From positions 935,064 through 999,063 of the forward strand of contig JALAHT010000001.1 of assembly GCA_025384855.1 (NCBI GenBank): 64,000 bases of DNA, given 5' to 3'. Below are positions 7,094-17,475 of this stretch, piece by piece. How positions within the stretch are numbered: the first letter of the stretch is position 1; the number at the start of each line of letters is the position of its first letter. The notes beneath the pieces were generated by a model. The model had not been told where the DNA came from. It worked only from the letters and a program-made list of their open reading frames with translations, and searched no databases. The stretch is from Luteirhabdus salina. GTDB lineage: Bacteria; Bacteroidota; Bacteroidia; Flavobacteriales; Flavobacteriaceae. Position numbers and translations under genes: made by a program.

Positions 7094-10000
7094 GTGCAGC
7101 GATCTATTCCTTTTACCATTTATAATGCTTCTGCAGGAAGTGGCAAGACCTATACGCTTGTAAAGGAATATCTAGGCACCATCCTTCGCTCGTCACAACC
7201 GAGTTACTATAAATACCTTTTGGCCATCACCTTCACAAATAAAGCGGTGGGTGAAATGAAGGCGCGTATCATTTCAACCTTAGTCGATTTCGCTTCAGCG
7301 TCGAACAAAAATGAAAAACACCCGATGTTGGTTACGCTTGCGTCAGAATTGGGGGAGGCTCCCGCAACCCTTCAACAACGAGCACAAGCTATACTGAAGC
7401 ACCTATTACATCATTATTCACATTTCAGTGTTGAGACGATTGACCGATTCAACCATCAATTGCTACGAACCTTTGCACGCGACCTGAAACTCTCTTCCAA
7501 TTTTGAAGTTTCATTAGATACAGATTTACTTTTGCGGGAAGCAACCGATGCGTTGATAAGCAAGGCAGGTGAAGATCCAGACATCACCAACGTACTGTTG
7601 CAATATGCGTTGGAAAAAACCGATGACGATAAATCATGGGATATTTCACGTGATATTTCCGAAGCTGCACATTTGCTTGTAGATGAAAATGAGCGCAGCC
7701 ATATCGAAACGCTACGAGAACATAAGTTGAGCGATTTTCTTTCACTTAAAACGAAACTCCAAAACCAATCAAAAGCATTAGAAGCTGAAATAGTTCAACT
7801 AGCGACTGAAACCCTTCATAAGATTTCAATCGAAGGGATTGACGAAACGGCCTTTCCGCGTCAGACGCTCCCAAATCACTTTCGGAAGGTTCAGGCAAAA
7901 GAATTTAAAGGACTTTATACCAATACGCTTCAATCGCAACTAGAGGACAGCTCTAAAAACCTATATAAAAAAGATACCGATGCCCCAACAGCAGCAGCTA
8001 TCGACGCCCTACATCCATATCTTTTGCAGCAATATCTCGATATTCAGCAGCGCGTCAGGAAATACGAACTATACGATTCACTTTTAAAAAACTTGATTCC
8101 GCTGTCGGTCATTCAGCTCGTTCAGCAGGAGTTCGATGCTATTAAGGAAGAACGCAATCTATTACCGATTTCCGATTTCAACACCTTAATACATAAGGAG
8201 ATTAAAAATCAACCTGCACCATTTATCTATGAACGTTTGGGTGAAAAGTACCGTCACTTCTTTATCGACGAGCATCAGGATACTTCAAAAATGCAATGGG
8301 ATAATTTGGTGCCACTGATAGGAAACGCCCTTACTCAGCAATATCCAGCCGGACAGACCGGTTCGCTGTTATTGGTTGGCGACGCCAAACAGTCCATTTA
8401 TCGTTGGCGCGGTGGTTGGCCTGAGCAGTTCATGGCGTTATATGGCGAACATAATCCGTTTCCGATTTCCAAGGAGGTCAAGCAATTAGACAGAAATTGG
8501 CGAAGTCGTGAGGAAATCGTGCATTTTAACAATTCGCTTTTTACCTATGCCTCAGAGGTCTTTGCCAGCAATCTGCATACGCAATTATACATTGAAGGGA
8601 ACCGTCAGCTGCCCAATACATTGAAAGACGGTTATGTGGAACTGAATTTCATTGAAAAGGATACTAAGGACATCCAAACGGAAGAATATGCAGCGCGTAT
8701 TCTGAAGACAATAGCCAAGGTCTTGGATGCAGGCTATTCGAAACGGGATATTTGCATTATTACCCGAAAGAAAAAGGATGGGGCTGCTATTGGTGAAGTA
8801 TTAGCAACGGAAGGAATTCCGGTAGTTTCACCAGACACATTATTGCTATCTGCCTCTCCTATTGTGCAAGGACTGATGGCTGCTTTACAGTGGAGTCTAA
8901 ACGATAAGGATCAAGTAGCCTTACTTCGCTTCTTGGATTTTCTCTATGAACAACTTCAACCTGAAACGTCACAACACGATTTTCTACTATCCTTTTTCGA
9001 TAGAAGCCAATCGCCTACGACGACTTTTGAAGAATTAGGCATTGCCATTTCACCAGAAAAGATTCACCAACTTTCCTTATACGAAACTTTCGAATATATT
9101 ATTAGGAACGTCGGTCTCTCGGGAACCTCAAACGCCTATCTTTTCGGTTTTATGGATCTGGTTCACGATTTTGAGCAACAACCGCAAGCTTCCAAACAAG
9201 CCTTTTTGGAGTATTGGGAAGAAAAAAAGGAGAAGGCCAGCATCGCTACTTCTTCCAGTTTGGATGCAGTGCAGCTTATGACCATTCATAAGGCGAAAGG
9301 ACTTGAATTTCCTATTGTGTTATATCCATTTGCCGATACAGATTTATACAATGAGCGAATGGGGAAGATTTGGTATCCATTAGATAAAAAGGAATTCGGT
9401 TTTGAAGAACTACAGATTAAATTTAATAAAGAAGTGGCGCATTTCGGGGACGTAGGTGAAGTACTGTATGAGCAAAAGCGAAGTACTCTGGAAATGGATC
9501 AGATCAATTTGTTATACGTTACGTTAACACGTGCTGTTGATCAATTATATATTTTCACGCAACAACCCAATGAAAAGAATTTGGAGACGCCCAAATCGTT
9601 TCCCGATTTGTTAGCAGGCTTTCTATCCAAAGATGGAAGATGGCGGAAAGAAGAATCGGTTTACACATATGGTTCTTTTCAACCGAGAAAAATAACAGGA
9701 GCAAAAGAATCGACCGTTATTTCACTTATACCTCAATATGATAGCATTTCCCCTCAACAACATAACCTAAGTTTGGTAGCAACCGATGCTTTACTGTGGG
9801 ACAGTGAAGTACAGAAATCGATTGTTGCTGGTAATTATTTGCACGACTTTATGGCGACTATTAAGGAATCGAAAGATGTCGATAAAGAATTGGCTATGCT
9901 GGAAAAAAGGGGTATTTTTCCAAAAGAAACTCGAGAAGCTCTTTCAAAAACAGCAAAGGCAATCGTGTCGCATCCAGATCTTGCTCCATTATTTATGGGT

Positions 10001-10246
10001 GAAGATAAGGTGTTATGTGAACGTGATATACTATCGGCAAGTGGTGAGATATTACGTCCCGACCGGATAAATATTCATTCAGGAAATACGGTAACGCTAA
10101 TCGATTATAAAACAGGGGGCCCCCAGGCTTCACACAACCGACAAATAGCTTTGTATGCCGGAGCACTTTCGGAAATGGGATATCACGTAAAAAGAAAAAT
10201 TTTACTGTATTGTAAAGAAGCTTCAATCACACTACAAGAAAACTAA
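7094..10246 (+). CDS. AddA-like UvrD/RecB-family helicase-nuclease
   Basis: Helicase half of a two-subunit double-strand-break processing enzyme. Walker A is ASAGSGKTY at residues 11-19, motif Ia ITFTNKA, motif II IDEHQD near 395, motif III GDAKQSIYRWRGG, motif V MTIHKAKGLEFP and motif VI YVTLTRA. A compact nuclease domain ends the protein: RPDRI and IDYKTG (D near 1004), so the nuclease core looks intact. The start is GTG at 7094, just before the conserved N-terminal motif; an ATG at 7080 is in another frame. 1050 residues is shorter than Firmicutes AddA (about 1230). The likely AddB partner is 2.8 kb downstream, beyond kbl and ompA. Confidence 0.85.
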   Translation: MQRSIPFTIYNASAGSGKTYTLVKEYLGTILRSSQPSYYKYLLAITFTNKAVGEMKARIISTLVDFASASNKNEKHPMLVTLASELGEAPATLQQRAQAILKHLLHHYSHFSVETIDRFNHQLLRTFARDLKLSSNFEVSLDTDLLLREATDALISKAGEDPDITNVLLQYALEKTDDDKSWDISRDISEAAHLLVDENERSHIETLREHKLSDFLSLKTKLQNQSKALEAEIVQLATETLHKISIEGIDETAFPRQTLPNHFRKVQAKEFKGLYTNTLQSQLEDSSKNLYKKDTDAPTAAAIDALHPYLLQQYLDIQQRVRKYELYDSLLKNLIPLSVIQLVQQEFDAIKEERNLLPISDFNTLIHKEIKNQPAPFIYERLGEKYRHFFIDEHQDTSKMQWDNLVPLIGNALTQQYPAGQTGSLLLVGDAKQSIYRWRGGWPEQFMALYGEHNPFPISKEVKQLDRNWRSREEIVHFNNSLFTYASEVFASNLHTQLYIEGNRQLPNTLKDGYVELNFIEKDTKDIQTEEYAARILKTIAKVLDAGYSKRDICIITRKKKDGAAIGEVLATEGIPVVSPDTLLLSASPIVQGLMAALQWSLNDKDQVALLRFLDFLYEQLQPETSQHDFLLSFFDRSQSPTTTFEELGIAISPEKIHQLSLYETFEYIIRNVGLSGTSNAYLFGFMDLVHDFEQQPQASKQAFLEYWEEKKEKASIATSSSLDAVQLMTIHKAKGLEFPIVLYPFADTDLYNERMGKIWYPLDKKEFGFEELQIKFNKEVAHFGDVGEVLYEQKRSTLEMDQINLLYVTLTRAVDQLYIFTQQPNEKNLETPKSFPDLLAGFLSKDGRWRKEESVYTYGSFQPRKITGAKESTVISLIPQYDSISPQQHNLSLVATDALLWDSEVQKSIVAGNYLHDFMATIKESKDVDKELAMLEKRGIFPKETREALSKTAKAIVSHPDLAPLFMGEDKVLCERDILSASGEILRPDRINIHSGNTVTLIDYKTGGPQASHNRQIALYAGALSEMGYHVKRKILLYCKEASITLQEN

Positions 10247-10264
10247 CAAAAATTACCGAAGAAG

Positions 10265-11461
10265 ATGTACGGAAAAATACAACAACATTTACAACAAGAA
10301 CTAGAAGAAATTAAAGACAATGGTCTCTTCAAAAAAGAAAGGATTATTACGTCACCACAAGATGCGGTCATCAAAATATCGACCGGTGAGGAAGTTATTA
10401 ATTTCTGCGCAAATAATTATTTAGGGCTTTCATCGCATCCAGATGTAATTCAAGCTGCGAAAGACACCTTGGACTCACACGGATTTGGAATGTCCTCGGT
10501 TCGATTCATTTGTGGAACGCAGGATATTCATAAGGAATTGGAACAAAAAATAGCCGATTTCTATCAAACAGAGGATACTATATTATATGCAGCCTGTTTC
10601 GATGCAAATGGCGGAGTATTTGAGCCACTGCTTACAAAAGAAGATGCTATTATTTCCGATTCACTGAACCACGCCTCCATAATTGACGGGGTTCGTTTAT
10701 GCAAAGCGGGACGTTATCGCTATCAGAATGGAAACATGGACGATTTGGAAAAGCAGCTTATCGCTGCCAATGAAGACGGAGCTAGATTTAAGGTAATTGT
10801 GACGGATGGCGTTTTCTCCATGGACGGATTAGTAGCGCCCTTGGATAAAATATGCGATTTGGCAGATAAATATGATGCCCTTGTTATGATAGACGAATGT
10901 CATGCGACTGGGTTTATCGGCGAGACGGGCCGCGGCACGTTGGAGGATAAAGATGTCATGGGGCGTATCGACATTATTACAGGCACCTTGGGGAAAGCAC
11001 TTGGAGGTGCCATGGGAGGCTATACGACTGGTAAAAAGGAAATTATTGAGATGCTTCGGCAGCGGTCACGTCCTTATCTTTTTTCAAATTCCCTCGCTCC
11101 AGCAATTGTTGGCGCCTCGATCAAAGTCTTCGATATGTTGGAAAATGATACCACATTACGTGATAAGGTGATGGAAAACACCCGATATTTTAAGGCTAAG
11201 ATGGATGAAGCCGGTTTTGATATCATCGATGGCGATTCTGCAATCGTACCTGTGATGCTTTATGACGCGAAACTCTCCCAGGATATGGCAGATATGCTAT
11301 TAGAAGAGGGGATATATGTTATCGGGTTTTTCTATCCTGTAGTACCTAAAGGGAAAGCGCGTATTCGAGTTCAGCTTTCCGCAGCACATGAAAAAGAACA
11401 TTTAGATAAGGCCATAGAGGCCTTTATAAAAGTGGGCAAAAAGTTAAGCGTGATAAACTGA
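10265..11461 (+). CDS. kbl: Glycine C-acetyltransferase (2-amino-3-ketobutyrate CoA ligase)
   Basis: PLP enzyme of the alpha-oxoamine synthase family: 2-amino-3-ketobutyrate + CoA to glycine + acetyl-CoA, in threonine breakdown. PLP lysine K244 lies in [10 protein letters not shown], the same number as in E. coli. [32 protein letters not shown] and [10 protein letters not shown] match the Kbl subgroup rather than BioF or HemA. At 398 residues it is full length. The partner threonine dehydrogenase gene (tdh) is not adjacent. It starts 18 bases after the helicase stop and is probably co-transcribed with it. Confidence 0.93.
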   Translation: MYGKIQQHLQQELEEIKDNGLFKKERIITSPQDAVIKISTGEEVINFCANNYLGLSSHPDVIQAAKDTLDSHGFGMSSVRFICGTQDIHKELEQKIADFYQTEDTILYAACFDANGGVFEPLLTKEDAIISDSLNHASIIDGVRLCKAGRYRYQNGNMDDLEKQLIAANEDGARFKVIVTDGVFSMDGLVAPLDKICDLADKYDALVMIDECHATGFIGETGRGTLEDKDVMGRIDIITGTLGKALGGAMGGYTTGKKEIIEMLRQRSRPYLFSNSLAPAIVGASIKVFDMLENDTTLRDKVMENTRYFKAKMDEAGFDIIDGDSAIVPVMLYDAKLSQDMADMLLEEGIYVIGFFYPVVPKGKARIRVQLSAAHEKEHLDKAIEAFIKVGKKLSVIN

Positions 11462-11521
11462 AAACCTTGATAATTTAAGCGATAAGCGGTATCTGTTTGG
11501 GAAAATTTTAATAGATTTGAC

Positions 11522-11552
11522 TTTGTTTATTTATTTTAACAACTTACTTTTG
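11522..11552 (+). promoter_or_regulatory. Promoter of the OmpA-family gene (-33 and -7 boxes)
   Basis: TTTG at 11522-11525, a 19-base spacer, then TACTTTTG at 11545-11552: both halves of the Bacteroidota consensus at standard spacing. This is the best promoter in the window, in keeping with an abundant outer-membrane protein. The expected start is near 11557, giving a leader of about 30 bases. Confidence 0.75.
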
Positions 11553-11586
11553 CTCTAATTAACACTTAAAAATTAAACAATCGAAT

Positions 11587-13005
11587 ATGAAACATCTTAA
11601 CAGTTTATTGGCCATTGCAATCCTGTTCTTAGCGGTTGGTGTGGCGAATGCACAAGACGAAAACAACCCTTGGGCTTTTGAGGTTGGTGTCAACGCTGTT
11701 GACGTTTTCCCGGCCGGCACGGAGGATGGTAGATTACCACTTCGAATTATGCAAGGGGGAGAAAACCTACAAGTTAGAGGCGACTACTTTGAAGAATTTT
11801 ATAATGTAAACGATCACTGGAATATTCTTCCATCTGTATCAAAAATTGCTATAGGTCGTTATATTGGAAGTGGTTTCACTTTTAATGCTGTTGGTACCAT
11901 TAATAAAATTGACAAATTAGGAGATGCCTCCGTAGACGATTTATCATATTATGCTGCTGATGGTGAAATTAAGTACAGCTTCCGTGATCTAATCAATGGT
12001 CCCGGTGGTTGGTTCGATCCATCTCTTGGTATTGGTGGTGGTTATACCTGGGTAGATGATATCGGATTTGGAACTGCTAACGGACTTGCAAGTCTTCGTA
12101 TTTGGTTGGCTGAAAACTTAGCTGTTAACCTACAGTCTACGTATAAGCATTCTTTCGAAGATTCTTACGGAATCCGCCATTTCCAGCACTCAGCAGGTGT
12201 GGTATTTAAATTCGGTGGTAAAGACACTGATGGTGATGGTATTTATGACCAAGATGATGAATGTCCAGAAACTCCAGGTCTTCCTGAGTTTAATGGATGT
12301 CCTGATACTGACGGTGATGGTATAGAAGATCGTAATGATGCATGTCCAGAAACTCCAGGTACTGCTGAATTCAACGGTTGTCCTGATACTGATGGTGATG
12401 GCATTGCTGATCCTCAAGATGAGTGTCCTACTGTAGCTGGTGTAGCTGCATTGAACGGTTGTCCAGATGCTGATGGTGATGGTATCACTGATGCAGAAGA
12501 TGAGTGTCCAAACGAAGCTGGTCCTGCTGCTAACAACGGATGCCCATGGCCAGATAGCGATGGTGACGGTGTACTTGACAAAGACGACCAATGTCCTGAT
12601 GTAGCTGGAACTGTTGCAAACAACGGATGTCCTGAAGTAACTGTTGAAGTTATCAATCAATTGAATGAGTACTCTAAGACAATCTTGTTCGACTATGATA
12701 AAGCTTCAATCCGTCAAGAGTCTTATGAGGCACTTCAGAATATTGCTGATATCATGAAAGAATATCCTAACACTACATTCCATATTGAAGGTCACACGGA
12801 TAGCCGTGGTAGTGATTCTTATAACATGAAGCTTTCTAAAGAAAGAGCTGCTTCTGTAATGAATTATTTGACCACTATCGGAATTCCAGCTAACCGCTTG
12901 ACTTCTGAAGGATATGGTGAAGAAAGACCAGTAGCTACTAACAATACAGCTGCCGGAAGACAACAAAACCGTCGTGTTGAAATTTCTTTGAAAAAAGATC
13001 AGTAA
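11587..13005 (+). CDS. OmpA-family outer-membrane protein with TSP3 calcium repeats
   Basis: Anchors the outer membrane to peptidoglycan. A signal peptide (residues 1-22, cut after VANA) leads to an N-terminal beta-barrel domain (about 25-205). Then come five thrombospondin type 3 repeats (about 210-345), each with a DxDGDGxxD-type calcium loop and a CPxxxG turn, making the gene locally repetitive. The C-terminal OmpA domain (about 355-472) has the peptidoglycan motif [12 protein letters not shown] and [11 protein letters not shown]. The length is typical for the Flavobacteriaceae form. It has a strong promoter and its own terminator. Long antisense frames here arise from the repeats and are not genes. 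Confidence 0.92.
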   Translation: MKHLNSLLAIAILFLAVGVANAQDENNPWAFEVGVNAVDVFPAGTEDGRLPLRIMQGGENLQVRGDYFEEFYNVNDHWNILPSVSKIAIGRYIGSGFTFNAVGTINKIDKLGDASVDDLSYYAADGEIKYSFRDLINGPGGWFDPSLGIGGGYTWVDDIGFGTANGLASLRIWLAENLAVNLQSTYKHSFEDSYGIRHFQHSAGVVFKFGGKDTDGDGIYDQDDECPETPGLPEFNGCPDTDGDGIEDRNDACPETPGTAEFNGCPDTDGDGIADPQDECPTVAGVAALNGCPDADGDGITDAEDECPNEAGPAANNGCPWPDSDGDGVLDKDDQCPDVAGTVANNGCPEVTVEVINQLNEYSKTILFDYDKASIRQESYEALQNIADIMKEYPNTTFHIEGHTDSRGSDSYNMKLSKERAASVMNYLTTIGIPANRLTSEGYGEERPVATNNTAAGRQQNRRVEISLKKDQ

Positions 13006-13026
13006 ACCACGAACGTAATAGTTGAG

Positions 13027-13058
13027 AAAACGCCCTTGAAATTCAAGGGCGTTTTTTA
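13027..13058 (+). terminator. Intrinsic terminator after the OmpA-family gene
   Basis: AACGCCCTTGAA pairs with TTCAAGGGCGTT (13029-13053), followed by six T. It separates ompA from the AddB-like gene, whose start is only 11 bases further on. Confidence 0.9.
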
Positions 13059-13068
13059 TTTTTAGGGA

Positions 13069-15795
13069 ATGCAAACATTCCTCGAGGAAACCATAGGCAA
13101 ACTTCAACAAAAGCATTCCTCGCTTAGCGATTTGGTTTTAATTCTTCCAAGTAAACGCGCCGGTGGCTTTTTAAAACAGCACCTCAAAAAAGCGCAACAT
13201 CAAACTGCATTTGCCCCTACAATTATTAGTATTGAAGAATTCATCGAGAAACTTTCAGGCCTTAGCATTCTTCCCAATTTAGAGTTGCTCTTCCATGCTT
13301 ATGAAGCCTATCTTCAAACCGAATCGAAAGAAGAAAAAGATGCCTTTGAAAGTTTTAGCAATTGGGGTACCACCCTACTTAACGATTTCAACGAAATAGA
13401 TAGGCACTTAGTGCCACCAGAAAAATTCTTCAGCTATCTCAGAAATATTAAAGCATTGGAGCGTTGGACCATGGATGAAGAACCTACACCTCTTATCGAA
13501 AACTATCTCGCATTTTTCGATAACCTTCATAAAACATATAGTGTACTTCAGAAAAATTTGACCGATAACGGGTTTGGGTATCAAGGATTGGTCTATCGCA
13601 AAGCTGCAGAAGCTGTCGATACTTATTCAATAAAAAACAAGGAAACACCACATGCTTTCATAGGTTTCAACGCGCTGAATAAAGCAGAGCAGCATATTTT
13701 TCAAACCTTGCTGAATTACGGCAACGCAGAAGTATATTGGGATACCGATGAATACTTTATGCAGGACTTTTCACATAGCGCCTCTTATTTCCTTCGTAGC
13801 TATCGAAAGAACTGGAAGTATTATGAGCAACATTCCTTTGAAGGTATCGAGAACCACTATACTAAACCGAAAGATATTTCATTGGTGGAGGTGCCAAAGA
13901 ATATTGGACAAGTAAAATATATTGGATCACTTCTAGAAAAAATCCCTACTAAAGAACTTTCTAAGACAGCGATTGTTCTAGGTGACGAAGCATTACTCCT
14001 ACCACTTCTCCATTCTTTGCCGGAGAACATTCCTTCAGTAAACGTAACGATGGGAGTTCCCATCGGAGGTTTTCCAGCCTACATCTTTTTCGAAATGGTA
14101 CTGCATCTTCATGCGCTGCCTGAAAATTCCTTTTACTATAAAGATATCTTATCGATATTACAACATCCGATGGGCAATAGGCTTCTTAATAGTGCGGAGA
14201 CCATTCAGCATACCATTATCCAAAACAATAAAACGCATCTAACGCTTCAGGAGTTGTATTCAATGGCAAATCAAGAAGACCATAACTTCCTGACACTTCT
14301 ATTTCAAAAAGAGGTATCACCCAAAAAAGCATTAGCAAATTACCAATCACTTGTATATGGACTAAAAGACAGAATAGGTGGAGACCGTATCACCCGAATT
14401 GTACTCTATGAGCTTTATGAAATTTTTGAACAACTCATTTCATTAAACACCACCTATCAGCATATCGAGAATATAAAACAGCTTCAACAACTGTTCGTTG
14501 AAATGGCGCAAACTACCAGTCTGGATCTGCAGGGAGATGCTTACGATGGATTACAGATTATGGGGGTTTTGGAAACACGGGTGCTCGATTTCGAAAATAT
14601 CATCATAACCTCAGTCAATGAAGGTATTCTTCCCACAGGAAAGTCGAATGCGTCTTTTATTACCTACGATTTAAAACAAACCTTTGAATTACCGCTCTAT
14701 ACCGATAAGGATGCGATTTATGCTTACCATTTTTACCATATGCTACATCGCGCTATAAAGGTAACATGTCTCTATAGCAATTATTCGGAAGGTGTTTCCA
14801 TAGGCGAGAAAAGTCGATTCCTATTACAGCTTGAAATCAATCATCCTCCAGCACACACCCTTCAGCATACGGTAGTGGCGCCAACGGTTGAAATTCCAGA
14901 TACGGAACTGAAAATTATTCAGAAAACGCCGAAGGTAATCGAACGGTTAAAGGAAATTGCCGCCAAAGGCTTCTCTCCTTCCGCCCTAACCGCATACATT
15001 CGGAATCCAATCGATTTCTATTACGAGCGTGTCCTTCGTGTTTCGGAGAATGAAGAGGTCGAAGAAACGGTTGCTGCCAATACCTTGGGCACGATCATCC
15101 ACGACACGCTAGAGCAGTTGTACAAGCCATTTGAAAAAACGAAACTTACTGAATCACTATTAAAAGGGCTTTTCAATAAAATTGAAGAAGAGGTTATACA
15201 TCAGTTTCAAAACACGTTTAAAGAAGGAACCTTCAACAAAGGGAAGAATCTTATCATCTTCGAAGTTGCGAAACGCTATATTGAAAACTTTATTCAAAGT
15301 GAAATCGATTTACTTCGAAAAGGACAATCCATTCGACTCATTTCAGTAGAAAGCAACCTAGACATTGCACTCGATATGCCTGCAATCGACTTCCCTGTCC
15401 GTTTGAAGGGTAAAGTAGACCGTATCGATGAATTTGACGGTAAAAAACGTATCATCGATTATAAAACGGGATCGGTTTCGCAAGGTGAAGTGGAAATCCA
15501 TGACTGGGAATTGTTGAAAGAAGACTATAAATACAGCAAAGCGTTTCAGGTTTTGGCGTATGCGTATGTGCTACACGATATCGCACCAAGCCCCGAGGTT
15601 GAAGCGGGCATCATTTCATTTAAAAACCTCGGAAGCGGGTTTCTTCCCTTCGCCACAAAATCTTCATTACGAAGCAGGACAAAGAACACCACAATCGGCA
15701 CCGATGTATTCTCCGACTTCGAGCATATCTTGTTTCAACTTATCGAAGAGATAATGAATCCGGATATTCCCTTCACCGAAAAAGAAATTGTATGA
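13069..15795 (+). CDS. AddB-like PD-(D/E)XK nuclease/inactivated-helicase subunit
   Basis: Probable partner of the AddA-like protein at 7094. The N-terminal part resembles an inactivated helicase with no usable Walker A (LILPSKRAGG). The C-terminal nuclease shows GTIIHDTLEQLY (H678), KGKVDRIDEF (D near 784) and IIDYKTG (D797), so the catalytic core looks complete. The region where Firmicutes AddB holds a 4Fe-4S cluster is altered: the expected first Cys of a YxxCPFxYF-like motif is Asn (N646 in YIRNPIDFYY), and no cysteine cluster follows. The stop overlaps the next start by 4 bases (ATGA). 908 residues. Confidence 0.8.
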   Translation: MQTFLEETIGKLQQKHSSLSDLVLILPSKRAGGFLKQHLKKAQHQTAFAPTIISIEEFIEKLSGLSILPNLELLFHAYEAYLQTESKEEKDAFESFSNWGTTLLNDFNEIDRHLVPPEKFFSYLRNIKALERWTMDEEPTPLIENYLAFFDNLHKTYSVLQKNLTDNGFGYQGLVYRKAAEAVDTYSIKNKETPHAFIGFNALNKAEQHIFQTLLNYGNAEVYWDTDEYFMQDFSHSASYFLRSYRKNWKYYEQHSFEGIENHYTKPKDISLVEVPKNIGQVKYIGSLLEKIPTKELSKTAIVLGDEALLLPLLHSLPENIPSVNVTMGVPIGGFPAYIFFEMVLHLHALPENSFYYKDILSILQHPMGNRLLNSAETIQHTIIQNNKTHLTLQELYSMANQEDHNFLTLLFQKEVSPKKALANYQSLVYGLKDRIGGDRITRIVLYELYEIFEQLISLNTTYQHIENIKQLQQLFVEMAQTTSLDLQGDAYDGLQIMGVLETRVLDFENIIITSVNEGILPTGKSNASFITYDLKQTFELPLYTDKDAIYAYHFYHMLHRAIKVTCLYSNYSEGVSIGEKSRFLLQLEINHPPAHTLQHTVVAPTVEIPDTELKIIQKTPKVIERLKEIAAKGFSPSALTAYIRNPIDFYYERVLRVSENEEVEETVAANTLGTIIHDTLEQLYKPFEKTKLTESLLKGLFNKIEEEVIHQFQNTFKEGTFNKGKNLIIFEVAKRYIENFIQSEIDLLRKGQSIRLISVESNLDIALDMPAIDFPVRLKGKVDRIDEFDGKKRIIDYKTGSVSQGEVEIHDWELLKEDYKYSKAFQVLAYAYVLHDIAPSPEVEAGIISFKNLGSGFLPFATKSSLRSRTKNTTIGTDVFSDFEHILFQLIEEIMNPDIPFTEKEIV

Positions 15796-16637
15796 TAAAA
15801 AAAGAATTGAATTCCGTACTGCAACACGATGGCAAAAAACCGATTGTATATGACCTTTATTATCAAGAAAAAGAGAACCCTCAACCTTTGGTCATTTTTT
15901 GTCACGGCTATAAAGGCTTTAAAGATTGGGGGGCATGGCATTTAGTCGCCGAAGCTTTTGCTGAAGCTGGTTTTGTATTTCTAAAATTCAATTTTTCACA
16001 TAATGGTGGAACGGTGGAAGAACCCATCGATTTTCCAGATTTGGAGGCTTTCGCTGAAAATAATTATAGTCTCGAATTAGAGGATTTGCAACGTGTTCTT
16101 GATACAGTATCAGCAAACGAGCTCTCGATTTCAATAGATATGGAGAGGATTTCGTTGATCGGACATAGCCGAGGCGGTGGGATAGTACTCATCAAAGCTG
16201 AAGAACATGAAAACATTCACAAAGTGATTACTTGGGCGGGCGTTAGCGATTATAAGGTTCGATTTAATATGGGTTCTGAAGAATTTCAAGAATGGAAAGA
16301 TTCGGGCGTGAAATACGTACAAAATGGTCGTACCAAACAACAGATGCCACATCACTTTCAATTCTACAAAGATTTTGAAGCGAATGAAGAACGATTAACA
16401 ATCCGTCGTGCCGCTGAAAACCTCAACATTCCACAACTTATCATTCATGGAAAAGATGATCCCACTGTTGATCAATCGGAAGCGGAAGCACTTCACAGAT
16501 GGAATCCTAACAGCAAATTGATACTAGTGGAGGATGCCAACCATGTTTTCAATACTAAGCATCCATGGGAGAATCATAGGATTTCAAAGGCATTCACAGA
16601 GCCTATCCAACATTCCATTTCCTTTTTAAAACAGTAA
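15792..16637 (+). CDS. Alpha/beta hydrolase, dienelactone-hydrolase-like
   Basis: Cytosolic serine hydrolase of unknown substrate. Nucleophile S126 is in GHSRGG, the acid is probably D223 in HGKDDPTV, and the histidine is H251 in ANHVFN; FCHGYKGFKDW (36-46) forms the oxyanion region. 281 residues with no signal peptide. The ATGA overlap with the AddB-like gene implies translational coupling, though a functional link to DNA repair is not obvious. An esterase or acylpeptide-type activity is equally possible. Confidence 0.8.
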   Translation: MIKKELNSVLQHDGKKPIVYDLYYQEKENPQPLVIFCHGYKGFKDWGAWHLVAEAFAEAGFVFLKFNFSHNGGTVEEPIDFPDLEAFAENNYSLELEDLQRVLDTVSANELSISIDMERISLIGHSRGGGIVLIKAEEHENIHKVITWAGVSDYKVRFNMGSEEFQEWKDSGVKYVQNGRTKQQMPHHFQFYKDFEANEERLTIRRAAENLNIPQLIIHGKDDPTVDQSEAEALHRWNPNSKLILVEDANHVFNTKHPWENHRISKAFTEPIQHSISFLKQ

Positions 16638-16729
16638 GCTTTTCAACAAAATATCGATAAAGTGTTAATTTTCTTCGATTAAATGTAATATTTTTCCTAC
16701 ATTAGTAGGCTAACTCCAAAAACCTACTT

Positions 16730-17242
16730 ATGAAATCAATTATTACGCTTTTATTTTTTAGCCTCTTTCTTATCGGCTGTTCCCCAGATCAAGATGGCAC
16801 TATTGAAGGTACCCAAGAATTAAACCTTATAACAGAACAACCTGGAGGTGATGAGGTATTATACGAAACACCGCTTATGGCGGGCCAGTACACAGAGGCG
16901 GGTACAGTAACCGTTAGTGTAGTGGACGGAACTATTGAGGTTACCTATGAAACTGTTGGAGATTGGGCAATTGACGAAACCCATCTATTTGTAGGGCAAT
17001 TAAGCGATTTGCCTACCACGGGTAGTGGAAATCCTAAAAATGGACATTTTGAATATAAAGGAACTCACAATGGAGTAACTACAGTTACCTATACAACCGA
17101 TAATCTAAATGAAGGCGAATGTGCTTACGTAGCGGCACACGCAGTAGTGAGCAATTCTTCTGGTGGTTCAGAGACCGCATGGGGACAAGGAATTCCAATT
17201 GGTGGAAATAACTGGGCCATGATGTTTGAAGTATGTTACTAA
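16730..17242 (+). CDS. Lipoprotein of unknown function
   Basis: A signal peptide with lipobox LIGC (Cys17) predicts a lipid-anchored exported protein. The mature part (about 150 residues) is Gly/Thr-rich, predicted beta-sandwich, with EVTYETVGDWAIDETHLFVG and two later cysteines (in NEGECAYV and FEVCY) that could form a disulfide. I do not recognise a named family. It is a single-gene unit ending in a strong terminator; the 92 bases upstream hold no clear TAnnTTTG. Confidence 0.75.
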   Translation: MKSIITLLFFSLFLIGCSPDQDGTIEGTQELNLITEQPGGDEVLYETPLMAGQYTEAGTVTVSVVDGTIEVTYETVGDWAIDETHLFVGQLSDLPTTGSGNPKNGHFEYKGTHNGVTTVTYTTDNLNEGECAYVAAHAVVSNSSGGSETAWGQGIPIGGNNWAMMFEVCY

Positions 17243-17261
17243 ACCTCCCAATTAATTAATA

Positions 17262-17292
17262 AGAGCTCGTGATCGTATCACGGGCTTTTTTT
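17262..17292 (+). terminator. Intrinsic terminator after the lipoprotein gene
   Basis: AGCTCGTGAT pairs with ATCACGGGCT around CGT (one G-T wobble), followed by a seven-T run. Confidence 0.85.
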
Positions 17293-17338
17293 ATAGTGTA
17301 CGTCTAAAAAATTGATTATTTTCGCCTTCTCAGTTGAC

Positions 17339-17412
17339 GGGGCATTAGCTCAGCTGGCTAGAGCGTTTGGCTGGCAGCCAAAAGGTCATCGGTTCGACTC
17401 CGATATGCTCCA
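17339..17412 (+). tRNA. tRNA-Ala (anticodon GGC)
   Basis: 74 bases fold as a full cloverleaf: acceptor GGGGCAT/ATGCTCC with one G-U pair, D arm in TAGCTCAGCTGGCTAGAGC, anticodon stem TTTGG/CCAAA with loop CTGGCAG giving GGC, and T arm ATCGG-TTCGACT-CCGAT. Discriminator A at 17412. The CCA end is not encoded. It reads GCC/GCU alanine codons. A terminator follows directly. Confidence 0.95.
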
Positions 17413-17417
17413 CAGAT

Positions 17418-17451
17418 AAAGCAAGATTCTGAAAAGGGTCTTGCTTTTTTT
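17418..17451 (+). terminator. Intrinsic terminator of tRNA-Ala
   Basis: AGCAAGA (17420-17426) pairs with TCTTGCT (17439-17445), followed by seven T. A second copy lies 128 bases downstream together with a tRNA 3' fragment. Confidence 0.85.
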
Positions 17452-17475
17452 GATATTACACTTCGGAGGAGAAGT

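Noticed and set aside
12190-12660. 156-codon antisense frame inside the OmpA-family gene
   Set aside because: Produced by the regular TSP3 repeats read backwards; low-complexity Ser/Thr/Ile sequence with no start signals.
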